NCBI RefSeq assembly: GCF_041146795.1
Contig: NC_135176.1
Coordinates: forward strand, 1,014,286-1,078,285
Direction: 5' to 3'
DNA: 64,000 bases
Origin: Maylandia zebra
Lineage: Eukaryota; Chordata; Actinopteri; Cichliformes; Cichlidae
Positions 1-11,638 of the stretch are shown one piece after another; positions within the stretch are counted from its first letter, which is position 1; every line of letters begins with the position of its first letter. Under the pieces are notes generated by a model. That model had not been told where the DNA came from. It searched no databases and was given only the letters and a program-made list of their open reading frames with translations. Position numbers and translations under genes: made by a program.

Positions 1-102
1 GTCCCCCACTCGTTACCTGTATGAATGGCACCTGTTTGAACTCATCATCTGTATAAAAGACACCTGTCCACAGCCTCAAACAGTCAGACTCCAAACTCCG
101 CC

Positions 103-1125
103 ATGGCCAAGACCAAAGAGCTTTCGAAGGACACCAGGAAAAGTATTGTAGACCTGCACCAGACTGGGAAGAGTGAATCTACAATAGGCAAGCAGCTTGG
201 TGTGAAAAAATCAACTGTGGGAGCAATCATCAGAAAATGGAAGACATACAAGACCACTGATAATCTCCCTCCATCTGGGGCTCCACGCAGGATCTCATCC
301 CGTGGGGTCAAAATGATCATGAGAACGGTGAGCAAAGATCCCAGAACCACACGGGGGGACCTGGTGAATGACCTGCAGAGAGCTGGGACCAAAGTAACAA
401 AGGTCACCATCAGTAACACACTACAACGGCAGGGAATCAAATCCCGCAGTGCCAGACGTGTTCCGCTGCTGAAGCCAGTGCATGTCCAGGCCCGTCTGAA
501 GTTTGCCAGAGAGCACATGGATGATACAGCAGAGGATTGGGAGAATGTCATGTGGTCAGATGAAACCAAAGTAGAACCTTTTGGTATAAACTCAACTCGT
601 CGTGTTTGGAGGAAGAAGAATACTGAATTGCATCCCAAGAACACCATACCTACTGTGAAGCATGGGGGTGGAAACATCATGCTATGGGGCTGTTTTTCTG
701 CCAAGGGGACAGGACGACTGATCCGTGTTAAGGACAGAATGAATGGGGCCATGTATCGTGAGATTTTGAGCCAAAACCTCCTTCCATCAGTGAGAACTTT
801 GAAGATGAAACCAGGCTGGGTCTTCCAACATGACAATGATCCAAAACACACCGCCCGGGCAACAAAGGAGTGGCTCCGTAAGAAGCATTTGAAAGTCCTG
901 GAGTGGCCTAGCCAGTCTCCAGACCTCAACCCCATAGAAAATCTGTGGCGGGAGTTGAAAGTCCGTGTTGCTCGGCGACAGCCCCAAAACATCACTGCTC
1001 TCGAGAAGATCTGCATGGAGGAATGGGCCAAAATACCAGCTACTGTGTGTGCAAACCTGGTAAAGACCTATAGTAAACGTTTGACCTCTGTTATTGCCAA
1101 CAAAGGTTATGTTACAAAGTATTGA
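103..1125 (+). CDS. Tc1-like transposase, full-length open frame
   Basis: DDE transposase of 340 codons from ATG to TGA, the same length as Sleeping Beauty transposase. The N-terminal paired-like DNA-binding region spans roughly residues 1-110 and has two helix-turn-helix segments. The catalytic triad is visible as D153 (in WSDET), D244 (in DNDPKH) and E279 (in NPIENLW), the numbering known for Sleeping Beauty. The GGG-containing segment near 188-190 and the C-terminal KGYVTKY ending are also family-typical. There is no stop or frameshift, so this is a young or still selectable copy. Whether it is active cannot be judged from one copy. It is intronless and has its own short leader. The long open frame on the opposite strand is a shadow. 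Confidence 0.95.
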   Translation: MAKTKELSKDTRKSIVDLHQTGKSESTIGKQLGVKKSTVGAIIRKWKTYKTTDNLPPSGAPRRISSRGVKMIMRTVSKDPRTTRGDLVNDLQRAGTKVTKVTISNTLQRQGIKSRSARRVPLLKPVHVQARLKFAREHMDDTAEDWENVMWSDETKVEPFGINSTRRVWRKKNTELHPKNTIPTVKHGGGNIMLWGCFSAKGTGRLIRVKDRMNGAMYREILSQNLLPSVRTLKMKPGWVFQHDNDPKHTARATKEWLRKKHLKVLEWPSQSPDLNPIENLWRELKVRVARRQPQNITALEKICMEEWAKIPATVCANLVKTYSKRLTSVIANKGYVTKY

Positions 1126-1141
1126 GTTGTATTTTTGTTAT

Positions 1142-1343
1142 TGACCAAATACTTATTTTCCACCCTGATTTACGAATAAATTCTTTACAAATCCTACCAT
1201 GTGGATTCATGGATTTTTTTCTTTCACATTCTGTCTCTCACAGTTGAAGTGTACCTCTGGTGCAAATTACTGACCTCTGTCATCATTTTAGGTGGGGGAA
1301 CTTGCACAATCGGTGGCTGACTAAATACTTTTTTGCCCCACTG
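1142..1343 (+). repeat. Right terminal IR/DR region of the Tc1 element
   Basis: Two transposase-binding-type direct repeats in the same orientation: TGACCAAATACTTATTTTCC starting at 1142 and TGACTAAATACTTTTTTGCC starting at 1318. They are about 176 bp apart, and the outer one runs into the terminus at CACTG. The spacing and near-identity match the IR/DR class of Tc1 elements. The matching left end would be just upstream of the window. Confidence 0.85.
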
Positions 1344-1345
1344 TA

Positions 1346-1973
1346 TGTCCTGGCAGTCGTTCTGTGGTCTTGAGACTCTTCTTACTAATTTTCCTTTCAG
1401 AGTCCTGGAAATCTTTTGCTTCCTACCTGTGACAGGCTTTTGAACTTGTTGATAATACTTCTCAGTTGCTCTGTAATGCTGTGAGAACTTGGCATGTGTT
1501 GATTTTAAAGCTGAGCGTTACAGAGTTCATTCATTGCACAGCAGTAGTTTGTGCTATGGCTAAATGAAAAGTTCCCTTTTTCAGGAGGAGGATGGTAATA
1601 AGTCTGCTATTGTGTGCAAATAGTAATAATTAATGTTTTCTATAGAGAAGCGGTGTGATTAGAAACGCCTTCATCTGTATTTAAAATGATAAGAAAAAGC
1701 ACCTGGGATGTGATGCTGTATTATTGATCACTGTGTGTCGTACAGGAAATGTTAATTCAGTATTTCATTAGTGAGGTCCTTCATCATATTAGTAATTACT
1801 GACAGAAATGGATCAAATGATGAATTAATCTGTGAAGTACATCTTAAACCTGTAATTATCCAGAGCAGCAAATAAAATGTTTTTGAATTTCAGGTTGTGT
1901 GTGTGAATCCTAATCCTGTACTTTTGATGTTACTTCTAATGCAAATCAAACCTGTGTCCTTGCTTCCTCGCAG
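1346..1973 (+). other. Last intron of atp5mg (distal part)
   Basis: This sequence runs from the right end of the Tc1 element to the acceptor of the final atp5mg exon. It is AT-rich and I see no exon, RNA gene or further repeat in it. It ends in the acceptor at 1971-1973. Confidence 0.6.
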
Positions 1974-2072
1974 GATGCTTTAAGGAACGGGCTGGTGGCC
2001 ACCGAGGTGCTGATGTGGTTCTACATTGGAGAGTGCATTGGCAAAGGAGGCATCGTGGGCTACAATGTCTAA
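1974..2072 (+). CDS. atp5mg: ATP synthase membrane subunit g, terminal coding exon (partial gene)
   Basis: Subunit g of mitochondrial F1Fo ATP synthase, an inner-membrane Fo subunit involved in dimerisation of the complex. Only the last exon is in the window. It starts after a CAG acceptor at 1971-1973 with a pyrimidine-rich tract before it, and encodes 32 residues beginning DALRNGLVATEV and ending GIVGYNV before TAA at 2070-2072. The block LVATEVLMWFYIGE is the conserved membrane helix with the family GxxxE-type packing. The sequence closely matches the vertebrate subunit g C-terminus. The 5' exons lie to the left of the Tc1 element and outside the window. No canonical AATAAA follows closely; AGTAAA near 2147 could serve as a poly(A) signal. 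Confidence 0.9.
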   Translation, partial: DALRNGLVATEVLMWFYIGECIGKGGIVGYNV

Positions 2073-3542
2073 ATTTTGGACTTTAAAGCATTTTTTTTTC
2101 TTTTGAGCATTGTGTGCTCAACCTACTCCATGAAATATGGGAACCAGTAAAGCTGTTGTGTTAAATCTGTTTTTGACTCATTAATTTAACCTTATTATTG
2201 AATTAATCTGCAGGTTTACTACAAAATGTTATTCCTCTGCTCAAAGCTGAGTTGAACGTGTGTAATCATCGTTACTGTTGCTGTCAGGATTGTGCAAAAA
2301 CTACCAACATGAAATCATGTGTTGTACTATAACTATCCTGCTGTAGTTAAGTACTTTAATTTTGCAGCACTTATCTGCTAAATGTGAACAGTAGATGAGC
2401 TTTCCACTGCCAAACATTGATGCAGACACTCGCTCTGATGGATGCATCAGGGGCAGCTCACGGTTCAGTATCCAAGTGGACTGGATCATGTTCCAAATGG
2501 GAGACGAGCTGTGCTGCTGCACTTTAAAGGACTGCGTTTAAACTGGGCTTTATTGTATTTTCTGATGATATGGTGGATTTTTAACATCAACTCTGAGCAG
2601 AATAGTGTCACTGATAGGCTGAGGCCTTTTTTTTTCTCTTACGGTTTAGTTCTTACATTCAACCAGCAGGGGGAGCTGCGTGTCAATACTGCACTGCTCC
2701 CTCTGTGTAGTTTGAGATTTCAAAGGATGATGTGGAACACACTGCTAGTATTCAACATGAGACACACACACCATTTCTAATCCAGTAATGTGTTTACATT
2801 TGGTGATCCTGTCTTCTTTGGCCCAGTTCTGCACACGGCTCACAAGACAAAGCTCTGTTCATTTGAGTTCTTTATTTAAATGCATCAATGTTGTTACAAA
2901 ACAATTCTCTTTGATAGCAATTATACTCTGCTGTCCATTATGTAAGTAAACATACACAAAATTAAATAAGGGTTAGTTCAAGTGGAAAAACTCATGTGAC
3001 GACCTTTAGATAATATCACAACACGACCAAATGAAATGACAGCATTCTTGGAACAGTAGTGAAATTATAACAATGCACCTTCATAGTACTCATACCTGTC
3101 GTAGGAGTGCAATTTTAAAAGAATTATTCAATAACAATAGTGAACAACCTGATGACATCACAAAACTGACATTGTTAACTTTGTGTAAATCTATAGATGC
3201 AAATTATCAGCTAAAATGTTTAAAAGTATGTTATCATATTATCCAGCAGATATCATCAGACGCCAAACAGGATAACACTTTTCTTGTGTGACTATGCAGG
3301 AATTGTGTATTTCAATAATACATATATATATATTTGTTAAACTGCCATGAGAATATGATTTGACAGCTACATTCAAAGCTTAATACATGTGGTGTTCAAA
3401 AAAAGTGTATAGACATTTGGAAGAAGCATCATAAACCTTAAAAATAAGCTGAGACATTTTATAATGGGTGCAAAAATAGATATTCCAAAAGCACTGGTGT
3501 ATATTCGCAGAAATCTTTTTAAAACAGCTCAAATGCCAGCGT
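2073..3542. other. Convergent 3' UTRs of atp5mg (+) and the TRIM gene (-)
   Basis: No gene is seen here. The left part should be atp5mg 3' UTR. The right part, read on the minus strand, should be the 3' UTR of the TRIM gene that stops at 3543. A short AT microsatellite lies at about 3319-3334. The open frames at 2301-2522, 2442-2780 and 3073-3291 have no recognisable domain and low coding character. Confidence 0.5.
2871..2876 (-). terminator. Candidate poly(A) signal (AATAAA) of the minus-strand TRIM gene
   Basis: TTTATT on the plus strand reads AATAAA on the minus strand, about 670 nt past the TRIM stop codon. It is canonical in sequence, but its use is inferred from position only. Confidence 0.4.
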
Positions 3543-6500
3543 TCACTTGACGTTGCAGATCCTGACTGACGTTCCGACTCCAAAGCCCGGATAGAGGGGC
3601 TCGACAAATTTAGTCTCAAACCTGTGCAGGCGGGTCATGGTGTTGCCTATGCTGTAAAATGCCAACACCCCTGCAGTGTGATCCAGGTACACGCCTATCC
3701 GCGGGGAGTGAGGACCATTGGCAGGCTTGTCCACGCGGTTGTGCCACGCTGAGTAACCGGAGTCAGAACAAAGCAGACTCCAGGATTTGTCGTTATAGCC
3801 CAGCAGACAGAGCGAACCTTTGCCCTTTCGACTGATGCTCTTATAAGCCACTCCGATGGAGAACTCCCCGCTCCACTCGATCTCCCAGTAGTAGCGGCCT
3901 CCAGATAGAGCTTCTCGGCACAGCACCTGGGCAAAGCTATCAAACCTCTCTGAGTTGTCTCCGTAGGACTGCGGCTCCCTGGTGCGGATAACTTTCCTGC
4001 TGTTCTCAGAGATGCAAAGCTCCTTGTAGGCCGTGTTATGATCTAATTTCAGTTGGCAGAAGTCTGAAGAAGGAAAGACGACATTGAATCCAATTCAAAA
4101 CCGTGTGAACAATGTCGAGTTTTTAAAAGTTGAGCCTAATGTAGCTGTTTTACTGCAGAACAGAGCAGTGATCCTCAAATGGATGTGAGGTGCACCTCTG
4201 AAATATCTATGCTGTACATGAATTTAAAAAATACCAGTCATAGAGTTCCTGAAACAGACTTAAATCCAGTAAAAATGCCGTTTTTACAAAGTGTTTGTCA
4301 GTTACAGATTTATTGTTTCATAACCTGCACGCTGATACACAGCGCTGCACTGCTGCATTTGACCTTTTCATAGAAGTCAAATGTTCTTTGTTGCTTTGAA
4401 GTGCTGCCTTATACCATAACTGATACGAGAGAAATGATTGAGGATATTAACCTCCAGCAAGAGACTTCTGTGCCATAAAAAAGTCAATGAGTGAAACGCA
4501 TTTTCCTGAGATGTCATGAGCACAAGTAAAGCAGCACGCTGCAGTAAAATACAAACTGTCAAACTGACAAAAGTAAAAAAAATGAATACTTGAGTACAAG
4601 TTATGTTCCAGAACAACTCACATTTCAGAAAATCAGCTCTGGTCTTTGGCTCTGGGGGAGTGTTGTCCACTGTCATTTCTTTGCCTGCACGTGAAATATC
4701 TCTTTGTTAGGTCACGGTGAACTCCATGCGCCCACACAAATGCCTGTAATTCTTTGGCTGGTGTGGTTTTGGATAATAATTAACCTCTTGCGGTTATAAA
4801 CTGCTATAGGAGCCTCACCTCTGCTCCTTCTGTCCAACGTTCGACTCTCTGTAGTGTAAACCGGGACCTCATTCACTGTAAAGTAGAAGATATACATGAT
4901 TAGAAACCTGGAAGTTTTACTCTTTGTGTTCAACATTACGTTTGTGCTGCTCACACCTGACTTGGAAATCCTGAGCAGCTCCTCTCTGCCAAACTCCTCG
5001 AGGCGCTCCTTAATCTCAGCCACAGCTTTCCTGACAGCCGCGAAGGAGAAGTCGGGGTTCACGGTCACTCTGGGTATGAAGCCGTCATCAGTGGGGGTGC
5101 AGAGGTAGTTGAAGTTCTGGTGCAAACATGAGAGCCAATGAGAAATTTGAGGTAGTGTCACGTGGACGGTGACACGTGGGTGCCTGGGTTCTCAGTACTG
5201 TGAGTGTTATATTATGGAAATGTATTGATCTGCCCAATTTTTTAAAAAGGGCTCAATATTTCATCACAGTGTCATCGTTAATCACTTATTAATAAGTATC
5301 CTGTTAGCCTGATATGACAGCTGTCGACACAGTTTCTTTAAGGCTGCGTGGTACCTGCAGGAAGTGGATGTGGTCCTCAGTGCTGTACAGCTGCTTGAGG
5401 CCAGACTCTTTTTTCTTCAGCTCATCAATCTCTTGTTCCAGACGCTCGATCAAAGCCTCGGATTGGCTGAAAGCAGCCTTCTCATTGATTCCAATCAGCT
5501 TGCTCACCTCTGACCTCATCCTCTCAATGGAGCGTATCATATCCTCAAACATCTTCTGGCTCTCCACCATGGCTCTGTGGGCGGAGTTCTGGGCAAAGCA
5601 AGCAGGATGTCATCGCTCTACAGCCTGATCTTCATCAGCCTGATCTAAACAATCTTGGGAGACTGATCTTGCTTTGTGTAGAAACTGATCCGGTTGTTCA
5701 GGCCTTACCTTGAGGGAATCCACCGCAGTCTTGAGCTCCTCCAGCTCCTTCACCCTCTCCTGGCATTTTTGTTTAATCTCAGCTTGGGAGACTCCCAAAA
5801 GTTTCTGCAGAATTAAGGAGTATTACAGAGATATGCGTTTTAATAATTTCCCAACCATTTGTGCTCATGCTGGGAGCCAAACTGGCTTTAAGATTACTAT
5901 CACGTAAAATGCAGCTGAATGTTGTTTTTAAAAAGGTTATGCCAAATGTAAAGCCTGCAAACATTCTTTCTCATCACGGAGTATCGGTGTGGCCCTGTGG
6001 CGTCCTTAATAAGCCCCTCTCAAAGATCTTCTTAATACATCCCGCTTTTATCTCAGAGGGAGAGGGGAAAAATCTTTGGAGGAATTCTGGCCATGTCAGG
6101 AATGTGAATCTACCAGCGTCTGACTTTTAAAGAGACGTTTCAAGGTGCACGCAGCGCTGACATGCAGAATAGAAGGCTTCTAATTCAGCTTTTACTCGAG
6201 CCCACCAACCCATTCTTCAAGATAAGCTTGAGGAATGTGGGGAATCCAGGGAGGGGGAATCAACAGGAGAGGGGGAGGGGAGACGGAGCGGGAGATGGAG
6301 TGAGATGTGTTGGACTCAGGTTGTAAATCTTTAGATGAGAGAAACCAGACTCCCCGCCATGTAAAGCCAACAGTGGGATAAAATATGCGTTCATGGCGGC
6401 ACAGGACTCCTTTAGCCTGCATTAGCTGTAAAAACACTCCCTGATTACTCACACAGCTGCTACATTACAGTATCTATTGACATTCATGTCTATCCCACAG

Positions 6501-7596
6501 CGTGTTACAGGCAAAGTGAGTCATTTGAATGCACATTGCTCACAGAGATTGAATGTAGGTGTAGAGTGCCTGCACTCCCTGACATTCCTGCACCGCTGCA
6601 CACTCACTCCCACAGGTGGGAACCAGCGCAGCAGAAAGAAGGCTGCACTTTCTGTGTGTTTATCCCACAGCTGGATCACCGCATTTTCTGGAAAGCCGCT
6701 TTCACGACGCCTGTAAGACACGCCTCCGGCCAGTGTCCAGCTAATCACAGGGCTGGATTTGTTTTGGCGGCTGTGAACGCTCGCCAGGGTTGCTGATAGC
6801 CTTGGTGAAATGGGTCAAAGTACAATCACCAGTCGCAGTTCAGGGGAAGGAATTGAGAAAAACAGCCTGTTTGCTTTAGCTGAAGTTATTCCAGAGAGGA
6901 TGTGCTCCTAACCTATCAAAGAAAACATTCAGCTTGCAGTCTCTCTCTCACTTGGTCTCTGTCTGTTAAAAGGAGGCATCAACAGACACTGAGAGTTATT
7001 CTTACCTGCTTCTCGCCCCTCTCTGCCTCAGCAGACACGATGTCATGGCCCCTGTGCTCGCTGACTGTGCAGATGGCACAGATACACATTTGATCTGTGC
7101 GACAGAAGAGCTCCAGGGACTTCTGGTGCTGTGGGCAGATCTTCCTGTCCAAGTTCCCTAACTCGTCCACAAGCTTGTGCCTCTTGAACGTGGTTGATTC
7201 ATAGTGTGGCTTCAAGTGCTTTTCGCAGTAGGATGCCAGGCAGTTGAGGCAGGACTTGACAGCCTTTAATTTCTTCCCGATGCAGAAGTCACAGGGCACG
7301 TCGTTTGATCCGGCAAAGACGCTCCCCTGGGACGTGCTGAGGTTGAGGTTCAGACCGCTCTTCTTGATCTTCTCTGCCACCATGCTCAGAGTGGCGTTGG
7401 GCCTCAGTACAGGCCTCTGGGTGAATGTGATCTTACACTGGGGACAAATGTAAATCCCTGTGTAGTCGGCTTCATTCCAGTAGCCACTGATGCAGTCCAT
7501 ACAGAAGCTGTGGCCGCAGGGGATAGCCACAGGGTCCCTCAGTAGGTTCTGACACAGAGAGCAGCTGAAGTAGTCTGGAGAGGTGTGATCAGCCAT
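3543..7596 (-). CDS. TRIM E3 ubiquitin ligase, finTRIM/TRIM25-like, complete
   Basis: Seven coding exons on the minus strand: 7006-7596, 5709-5804, 5355-5588, 4957-5116, 4819-4875, 4622-4684 and 3543-4063. They join in frame to 573 aa. All joins have GT-AG borders and consistent phases. Start: ATG at 7596; the frame extends upstream only through a TTG. Domains: C3HC4 RING (C12, C15, C27, H29, C32, C35, C51, C54); B-box 1 (from C102); B-box 2 (C154, H157, C165, D168, C173, C176, H181, H184); coiled coil from the 96- and 234-nt exons; C-terminal PRY-SPRY with YYWEIEW and LDHTAG motifs. The 96/234/160-nt exon pattern is characteristic of fish TRIMs. Such proteins ubiquitinate targets bound by SPRY, often in antiviral signalling; the substrate here is unknown. 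It is head-to-head with a close paralogue at 11639. Orthology is not resolved, so no symbol is given. Confidence 0.92.
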
Positions 7597-10500
7597 TGTG
7601 GTGGACTCCAAACAGTCAGCCCTGGAGAAACAGTCAGGGAGAATGCCAGGAGGAGATAGGGATTTCGTCGAGTGTGCCTGAAAGCCCGCCCTCGAGAGTG
7701 TGGTACAGCCTGCCAGAGACAGGACCTACTTGTATTTCTAAATTCCAAAAGGTTATTGATTGAAAGCAGGCAAGGCCCCTCCCCCGTCCTGTGAGTACAT
7801 CGGGCCCTGCCCAGTTCAGATAAGCAGGTTGAACAAGGAGGGAGAGGAAAAAAGAGCAAAGCAGAGAGCAGACAGGAGAGCAGAGAGAGAGCAGAAATAA
7901 AGAGAGAATGAATGAAAAGTAAAACACCAAAGTCGTGACAATAAATGTGCAAGAAAATGTTTCCATTTCCCTGCAGCTTCCTCTTCTTTCACTCGCATTT
8001 CTCATGTGGCTCATCTGCGGGTGAGCTGCGCACACACTTCTTGGCAGCTGCATTTCCACCTATTGTTGTCCCACAGAATCGCCATTGTCTTAAACCGGTT
8101 ATAGTCCGACAAACATACATGCAGCCTAAGGTACTGAAGGAATTTCAGGGACCACCCAGTAAACAAACACGCACACGGTTTGAGAATGACCTCAAACGTC
8201 TCTGCTCACATCTGTCGTCAGAGAAACACTCATTTAAAAGTTGTAATATTTGTTCTGTAACTGGCCCGACTCGTCCGTTCACTCGTACGTGGCCGTTTGT
8301 ATCTGCAGATATGCGGCTGGTTTCTGTTTTCAGTGGTAAGAAAACATTCACGTGTCAAACATAAACGCATGGGTGCAAATACTCAAACAGACGCATTCCT
8401 GTCGCGTCCAGGTGTTGTTGCGGTAGATGTTTCGCATAGTTGTGTACATATTTCACTCGAGTTACGTGGCAATGCAAAATGTCCCCCTCATAATTCCTGC
8501 ACGTATTACTGGTTAGAACAAAGCAGGGGAAGAACTCCTGAGGTGACCCGACTCTCTCCACAGCGTGAAGTGTCTGCTGACATCACCGGCCTCTCATTAG
8601 CATTTCAATTAGGCCCAATCTGCTCCTACTTACACCAGTGTCCAACTCACAGGCATGTTTCCTGCTTGAAATTACATTGAAAGTACACATTGTTAAAAAA
8701 AGAAATACAAACACTCTTTGAACACTGTTTGAAATTAGCTTCAAATAAAATTGTGCAATGTATGTTTGCCTGATCTGCAATCACATGGCAAAGTAATCTT
8801 AAGCTTCTAAAAGGTACATTTGCTCCACCTTCAATTCATAGCTTGCATTACTTCATACACGAGGTAGTTTCACCTCTCCGTATTTGGTCAGGTTTCTGAT
8901 AAGCCAGTTTTCCTTCCTTCCTCCAGAGTAAAGGGAGCATTGTGCTTACAGATTAACCACCTGTTTTTGGACAGCACGACTGCCAAAGGGGAAAAATCTT
9001 TGAATCAAAGTTTTAAATGAGCGTGCTTGCTAGAAGAGTGAAAACTTAACAGCACAAGTTTGGTCAAATGTATCCCGTGCTCCGAGGAAGCCAATCTGAA
9101 GCATAACAGTGTTTACAGTCAGTTTTATTAAGGTTTGAGCAGACGCCCACTTTAAAGAGTGGCAGGCTTGTTATCAGGCTGTTTTCTCCAACAAAGCAGA
9201 CCGAAACTCCGCAGTCATCCACAGTCATATATAGTCCAAGTTCAAGGGGAAAGGTCACCCTTTATAAAAGTGCAGCGAGCATGGTTTCTTCAAGGTGAGC
9301 GCAGGAGAGCGCTCGCTGTTTGATCAAAGGAAACGAGTGAAATGAGAGCTTAAAAAGTGAAAATGCAGGCATCGGTCATCAGTGCATACACAAGATTTCA
9401 GTGAAAAAGACTGTTGCAAGATTCAGAAGAAATGTTGCTTGACAGGATGCATAACTCAGATAGGGATGATCCAAAACGTAGAACAGCGTTCAAAGTGTCT
9501 AACAGCTCGTTCTGCGGCTCAGAACTGCATTCCCGTGTTTTTTCATTTGTTGTGGTAATGATAAGGATGTAGAGATGTGCACATCCTTTGTTATTGTTAT
9601 GATATAAAGTTTTGGTTTGCTCGAAAGTGAGTCCTGAAAAAAAGAAGGGAACGGTATCAAATCCTTACACGATCATTGTTAGGCGCTATTTTAGGTCGTG
9701 ATGCAGCTGAACTGCTTATAAGGAAACCTGCAGCCAGCAGCGAGCCACGACAAGAACATCAGCAGAACGTAAGGCTGGAGTCGGGGGATAAGGAGAGAGC
9801 GACGGTCTGTGGCCAGCAGCAAAGCCTCGGTGGTGTCTTGTTGTCGCCTCTTCAGTGAACCTGCCAAAGATTCACAATGGTTTATGCTCCCATGCTGACA
9901 TCCTCACAGCTGAACTTTGTGTCATGATGCTCGAGGGCCCTCTTTTTGAGCAACGCGGAAAAAACTGAATCACAAAGTCAGAGAACTTTAAAAGAAGCTA
10001 AGATCTCAGCGCTCTCTGTTTCTACACCCCTGTAGGGAGAGGTCGAGTCACATGGAAGGAATAAACTCTGACAGATGCTTATTTGACCTTTTTGCTCCGA
10101 TCACTGTGTTTGTTGGAACTGGATAACGGGCGCATGAAAAAACAAAACTATGCACAGATGACAAAGTGAAATATCGTCTCGTAGCTCCAGACAGTTTTTC
10201 TCCTCCAAAGAATCAAACAAAGAAATTTTTTTGTTTTATGGAAACGAAATCAGAAAACAGAAAATCTGCCATCAGGACAGACATGCTTTCTATTGCATCA
10301 CTAGCAGTTCTGTCGTCAGTTTAAAAGGGTGTGTTGCATGTCACTGGCATGTAATCAGATTACAAACAGATGAGCAGTGTTACAGAGCACAAGTTACAGA
10401 CTGTCCTAAAATGATTCAGCGTAAAATAAGAAATGAAATTAAAGAAATCCTGTGAAAAGTATCTATGTAACTTTACCCTAAACTAACACTGACTTTAAAT

Positions 10501-11521
10501 AAGTTAACTGCAGAGAAGAGTGATGGAAATCCTTTGAATGCCAATGAACTTGAAATAAAATAAGTAACTTTTGCAAACCAGAGATTACATAAAGATATTT
10601 GTGATGCTTTTTCCAATATCAGTTCACAAAGTTTTGAATCACCTCCAGTGAGGAGCGTAACCACAGCCAGAGCAGCTTTGGTTAAATGCTACGTGTGGTC
10701 ATACATGTCAGCTGCAGTTACTGTTGTTCACAGCCGACCCTGTAATGCTGTTTAGACCCTGCTGGCTCTCACACAAAGGAATCTTTTAAGCAGGCTTTCT
10801 TGGCCCTTCTGTTATCTCGGCTATCAAGTGTAGTTGCATTCCTATCCGACACTGAAACTCCGGCCGGGAGGCGTGTTCGCCGTAAAGTAAAATATACAGA
10901 GGGAAGGATTTTGTGTGTGTGCAGAAGATGATACATTATTAAATACTTTAGCTTCTTACTGGTGGAAACGTTACAGTTGAGTTCGTGTATATGAGAACTG
11001 TGGCATCCTGTCAGAGGAAATCAGTGGCAAAGCAAAGTAAACGCGGTTAATAATTAACTGGTCACGGGTGAAGTCAACTTTAGCAAATCCAACAGACTGA
11101 ATCTGACCGGAGCTCGCAGAAGGTTTTACTCACTCGTTTACATTTGATGCCATTTTATTTATTTTATTATTACACATCTTATTCCCTGAAATGTGTAACA
11201 CCTGTTTTATGGCTTTTCTTTCACTTCTGTTAAAAAACAAATAATGCTTCAGTTCCTGTGAATATTACGTGGTATCCTTTGATTACACATCGTTGCTGCT
11301 CAAAATTTCCTATCTTAGTTTGGACCTTTTGTTTTTTTACAGTGTCAAAATGTAATAAATGGAAACTACAACTCTTTGGATCAAATATTTTCAGATCGCA
11401 CATATCATTCATTTTCTCAGCATTCTGTAACACGTGGATCTACTCATTGTGTCCTTTTCTTTCTCCGCCCTTGTTTTACTGGTTTCGGCTTAACCTGTTT
11501 ATCCTCCCTCTCTGTTTACTC
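7597..11521. other. Intergenic region between divergent TRIM genes
   Basis: About 4 kb separates the two TRIM start codons. It must hold both 5' UTRs and promoters, possibly with untranslated exons. I see no coding exon, no large repeat and no RNA gene. A TATAAAAG motif lies at about 9262 on the plus strand with no credible gene after it. No clear TATA box is visible for the minus-strand gene. Confidence 0.5.
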
Positions 11522-11529
11522 TATATAAG
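11522..11529 (+). promoter_or_regulatory. TATA box of the plus-strand TRIM gene
   Basis: TATATAAG lies about 110 bp before the ATG at 11639. Initiation some 30 bp downstream would give a 5' UTR of roughly 80-90 nt with no intron. This is a position- and motif-based call. Confidence 0.55.
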
Positions 11530-11638
11530 TTGCACCCGCACTACCTGTGCAGTCACTTTGCCACAGTGCTGACACAAGTGAGGCTCTGACTTCACATCAT
11601 CTTCTCGGCGTTAGAGGGAAAAGAAGCAAACTGCCTCC

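Larger units (their letters stand above)
1..1345 (+). mobile_element. Tc1/mariner DNA transposon, Sleeping Beauty-like, 5' end outside window
   Basis: Cut-and-paste DNA transposon. The window opens inside the element, just upstream of its transposase. The right terminal repeat ends in GCCCCACTG followed by TA at 1344-1345, the expected Tc1 target dinucleotide. Two direct repeats lie inside the right end: an inner copy at 1142-1164 and an outer copy at 1318-1343, both built on TGACYAAATACTT. This is the IR/DR arrangement of the Sleeping Beauty group. The element lies upstream of the last atp5mg exon, so it is probably intronic there. The left terminal repeat cannot be seen, so completeness is not proven. 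Confidence 0.93.

Noticed and set aside
84-1031. 315-codon open frame antisense to the Tc1 transposase
   Set aside because: Shadow of the transposase on the opposite strand; no family resemblance.
9255-9310. TATAAAAG followed by ATG and a GTGAGC donor on the plus strand, resembling a first exon
   Set aside because: Only five codons before the donor and no matching downstream exon found.
11450-11475. Interferon-response-like TTTTCTTTCTCC motif upstream of the plus-strand TRIM gene
   Set aside because: Does not fit the GAAANNGAAA spacing closely enough; T-rich tracts of this kind are frequent nearby.
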